Assembly (NCBI RefSeq): GCF_029893965.1
Contig: NZ_JARXXP010000006.1
Span: forward strand, 1 to 64,000
DNA: 64,000 nt
From: Paenibacillus sp. PastM-3
GTDB lineage: Bacteria > Bacillota > Bacilli > Paenibacillales > Paenibacillaceae
Direction of reading: 5' to 3'
Part shown: piece by piece, positions 62,187 through 64,000 of the stretch
Numbering within the stretch: position 1 is the first letter of the stretch
How the letters are laid out: each line of letters starts with the position of its first letter
Translations under genes and position numbers: made by a program
The notes under the pieces: model-generated
The model's database searches: none
Told to the model about the DNA's origin: nothing
The model's input: only the letters and a program-made list of their open reading frames with translations

Positions 62187-63223
62187 TGTCCTTCACCTCC
62201 AATCTCAAGGGCTACAGCATGGGCTACGCATGGAATGCTCTCCCCTTGCTGATAAGATAGCGGAGACAGCAGCGCCCCGGTTGCCACGACAAGCACCCGC
62301 TTCAGCTCTCCTTTTCTCATCCGCTTCAGGATATGGCCGTATGTGACAACTGCAGAGCAGCCGCAGCCGCTTCCTCCGGCGATTACATATTTTTGCTTAT
62401 CCAGATTAAAAATAAGCAGTCCGCAGTCATCAAAGGTCGTCTGTTCCATCGGGATGCCCTCTTCAGCCAGCAGCTCCTTGGCAATCGGCAAACCTACCGA
62501 TGCAAGATCCCCGGTCACAATCAGGTCATAATGCCCCGGCGTAAGGCCTGTATCGCGGAAATGGGCGGTTATCGTATCCGCCGCTGCCGGGGCCATCGCG
62601 GTTCCCATATTGAACGGATCTGTCAGGCCCAGATCCATGATCCGGCCAATCGTAGCAGAAACCACATGAACCTGAGTACCGGGTGCAGTGCCGTCATTGC
62701 GGGCGACTACCGCACACCCGGAGCCGGTAATGGTATATTGGGCTGTCGGCGGCTTCTGTGAGCCATACTCGGTCGGATAGCGGAACTGCTTCTCCACCGT
62801 ACAGTTATGGCTTGAGGTTCCGGCCAGCGCATACTTGCCGCCGCCTGAATCAATGATCATCGAGGCGATCGCCAGACTCTCCATGGAAGTCGAACAGGCC
62901 CCGAAGACACCCAGATAAGGAACGCCAAGCTTCCGTGCGGCAAACGAGCTGCTGATAATCTGGTTCATCAGGTCGCCTCCGACGAAGAACTCCAGCTGCT
63001 CTTGCTCAATCGCGGCATTCATCAGCGCGAGCTTGGAAGCTTTTTCGAACAGGGCGCGCTCTGCCTTCTCCCACGTTTTCTCGCCCATTTCAAGGGAATC
63101 GTAGATAAAATCAAAATCCGAGGCCAAGGGTCCCTCCCCTTCCTCCGGCCCTACTACCGCAGAAGAACCAAGGATGACAGGACGGGTGGTGAATTTCCAG
63201 GTCTGGCTGCCAAGCTGCTCCAT
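62183..63223 (-). CDS. spoVAD: stage V sporulation protein AD
   Basis: 346 residues. Thiolase/ketosynthase-like fold with FGACSTSMESLAIAS; binds dipicolinic acid in B. subtilis and is needed for its uptake into the forespore. GLTDPFNMGTAMAPAAADTI is also conserved. Its ribosome binding site GGGGAGGTG lies inside the end of spoVAC. Confidence 0.97.
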   Translation of the reverse strand: MEQLGSQTWKFTTRPVILGSSAVVGPEEGEGPLASDFDFIYDSLEMGEKTWEKAERALFEKASKLALMNAAIEQEQLEFFVGGDLMNQIISSSFAARKLGVPYLGVFGACSTSMESLAIASMIIDSGGGKYALAGTSSHNCTVEKQFRYPTEYGSQKPPTAQYTITGSGCAVVARNDGTAPGTQVHVVSATIGRIMDLGLTDPFNMGTAMAPAAADTITAHFRDTGLTPGHYDLIVTGDLASVGLPIAKELLAEEGIPMEQTTFDDCGLLIFNLDKQKYVIAGGSGCGCSAVVTYGHILKRMRKGELKRVLVVATGALLSPLSYQQGESIPCVAHAVALEIGGEGQ

Positions 63224-63225
63224 AA

Positions 63226-63723
63226 TTAGTGAGCACCTCCCCAGCCCATAACGGCATATACTAAGCCCACCACAAAGGCAGCAACCACGCCAAAGACGAT
63301 AACGGAGCCGGCCAGCTTGAACATATTGGCGCCAACGCCGAGCACAAGACCCTCAGCACGGTGTTCAAGCGCTGCCGAGCACATGCTGTTGGCAAAGCCG
63401 GTAACAGGTACTGCTGACCCTGCACCGCACCACTGGGCCAGTTTGTCGTACACGCCAAAGCTGGTAAGAATGACGGACAGCAGGATCAGCACTGCTACCG
63501 TCGGGCTTGAGGCTTCCCGTGAGGTCATATCAAAGATCGCCATGAAGGCCTCCTGGATAGCTTGTCCCAGTACACAGATCAGACCGCCTGAGAGAAAGGC
63601 ACGGACGCAGTTTTTGAACACCGGACGCGAGGGTACAAACGGCTTGGACAGTTTCTCGTAGTCCTGGGGAGTCATGGTGTCAAGCCGCAGCTTTACACCG
63701 CTTTTCTTTGTTTTTGCTGGCAA
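63226..63723 (-). CDS. spoVAC: stage V sporulation protein AC
   Basis: 165 residues. FLSGGLICVLGQAIQEAFM, WCGAGSAVPVTGFANSMCSA and LGVGANMFKLAGSVIVFGVV are the family signatures; in B. subtilis SpoVAC is a mechanosensitive channel for dipicolinic acid release at germination. The TTG at 63723 is chosen, 7 bases behind AGGAGGTG; an ATG 16 codons later is possible but lacks such a site. spoVAA and spoVAB are not upstream in the visible part, as is common outside Bacillus. Confidence 0.94.
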   Translation of the reverse strand: MPAKTKKSGVKLRLDTMTPQDYEKLSKPFVPSRPVFKNCVRAFLSGGLICVLGQAIQEAFMAIFDMTSREASSPTVAVLILLSVILTSFGVYDKLAQWCGAGSAVPVTGFANSMCSAALEHRAEGLVLGVGANMFKLAGSVIVFGVVAAFVVGLVYAVMGWGGAH

Positions 63724-63859
63724 AATAGGACACCTCCTGGAATATGTGCGAAGGGAAGCCGCCAAGTCAGTCTCATTGTCCGCTTCCCTCCGGCTCTTCT
63801 TCGCCTAGAAGTTTTTCCTTATTGTTCACCGTAATCCGCCTTGTTATGTCCCTGCATAC

Positions 63860-64000
63860 TCAGGAAAAAAACAGCAGCACCACTATAAGCAGCATAAACA
63901 GAACCAATATCAGCACAATCTCGCTTTCCCGCGCGTCGCGGCGGCGGTATCTCCGCTGAATGCCGCTCGCACGTGCCCTGGGCGGGACCTTTCTTGGGGC
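63860..64000 (-). CDS. small basic protein with C-terminal membrane helix, partial
   Basis: 46 residues visible; the start lies beyond the right edge. An Arg-rich segment (PPRARASGIQRRYRRRDARE) is followed by one hydrophobic helix EIVLILVLFMLLIVVLLFFS and the stop. The codon pattern is regular and the helix convincing. Positioned before the spoVA genes and on the same strand. No family recognised; it could be a small sporulation membrane protein, an inference from position. Confidence 0.5.
   Translation of the reverse strand, partial: APRKVPPRARASGIQRRYRRRDARESEIVLILVLFMLLIVVLLFFS

Overview
The window looks like a chromosomal segment of a spore-forming, low-to-moderate G+C Bacillota, most likely Paenibacillus. 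The evidence is the spoVA sporulation genes, an S-layer-homology protein, a T-box-controlled tyrS, YesM/YesN two-component systems next to lipoprotein-dependent sugar ABC importers, the yqeG-yqeH-aroE-yhbY-nadD-yqeK-rsfS core operon, and AGGAGG-type ribosome binding sites with frequent GTG and TTG starts. The genus is an inference; no rRNA gene is present.

Layout. 1-2.6 kb: the 5' part of a group II intron sits directly behind the terminator of a phosphoketolase gene. 2.9-9.6 kb: a frameshifted MEDS-type histidine kinase, a GntR regulator, tyrS with its T-box leader, and a decaying iron-siderophore locus (broken AraC regulator and binding protein) that still carries Fur boxes. 9.7-13.5 kb: a TauABC/SsuABC-like ABC importer with a LysR regulator. 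13.6-17.8 kb: a thioredoxin-like protein, a large phosphodiesterase/phosphatase, two MarR regulators and a CBS-domain protein. 17.9-22 kb: a 1385-residue S-layer protein. 22.3-32.5 kb: a Gfo/Idh/MocA oxidoreductase with an AraC regulator, a sugar ABC importer, and a kinase-regulator-binding protein operon. 32.7-36.2 kb: a gene-poor stretch with gene remnants and palindromic repeats. 36.4-45 kb: an arabinan/arabino-oligosaccharide locus (two GH43 enzymes, one GH51, one ABC importer) divergent from an unusual ArsR-type regulator. 45.3-48.9 kb: a second pseudogene zone with a carbonic anhydrase and a whole sugar ABC operon in decay. 49-55.5 kb: housekeeping yqe/nadD/rsfS operon. 55.6-60 kb: a MoxR-DUF58-transglutaminase operon. 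60.3-64 kb: a frameshifted chemotaxis receptor, then spoVAC-AD-AE.

How genes work together. The arabinan locus is self-consistent: the importer brings in arabino-oligosaccharides, and the three glycosidases, none with a signal peptide, would split them inside the cell. The 22-32 kb block pairs a sugar importer with an extracellular-signal kinase whose operon encodes its own lipoprotein. The MoxR/DUF58/transglutaminase trio and the spoVA trio are conserved modules whose reading frames nearly touch or overlap.

The most unusual non-coding content is a family of 51-bp modular hairpin repeats at three loci, a 184-bp palindromic element, two 9-bp tandem arrays placed just behind regulator genes, and five in-frame TAG codons spread over three otherwise readable pseudogenes. 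I did not find a clearly new defence or biosynthetic system. The closest to undescribed biology are the ArsR protein with a large C-terminal domain, the S-layer protein with four internal repeats, and the repeat families.
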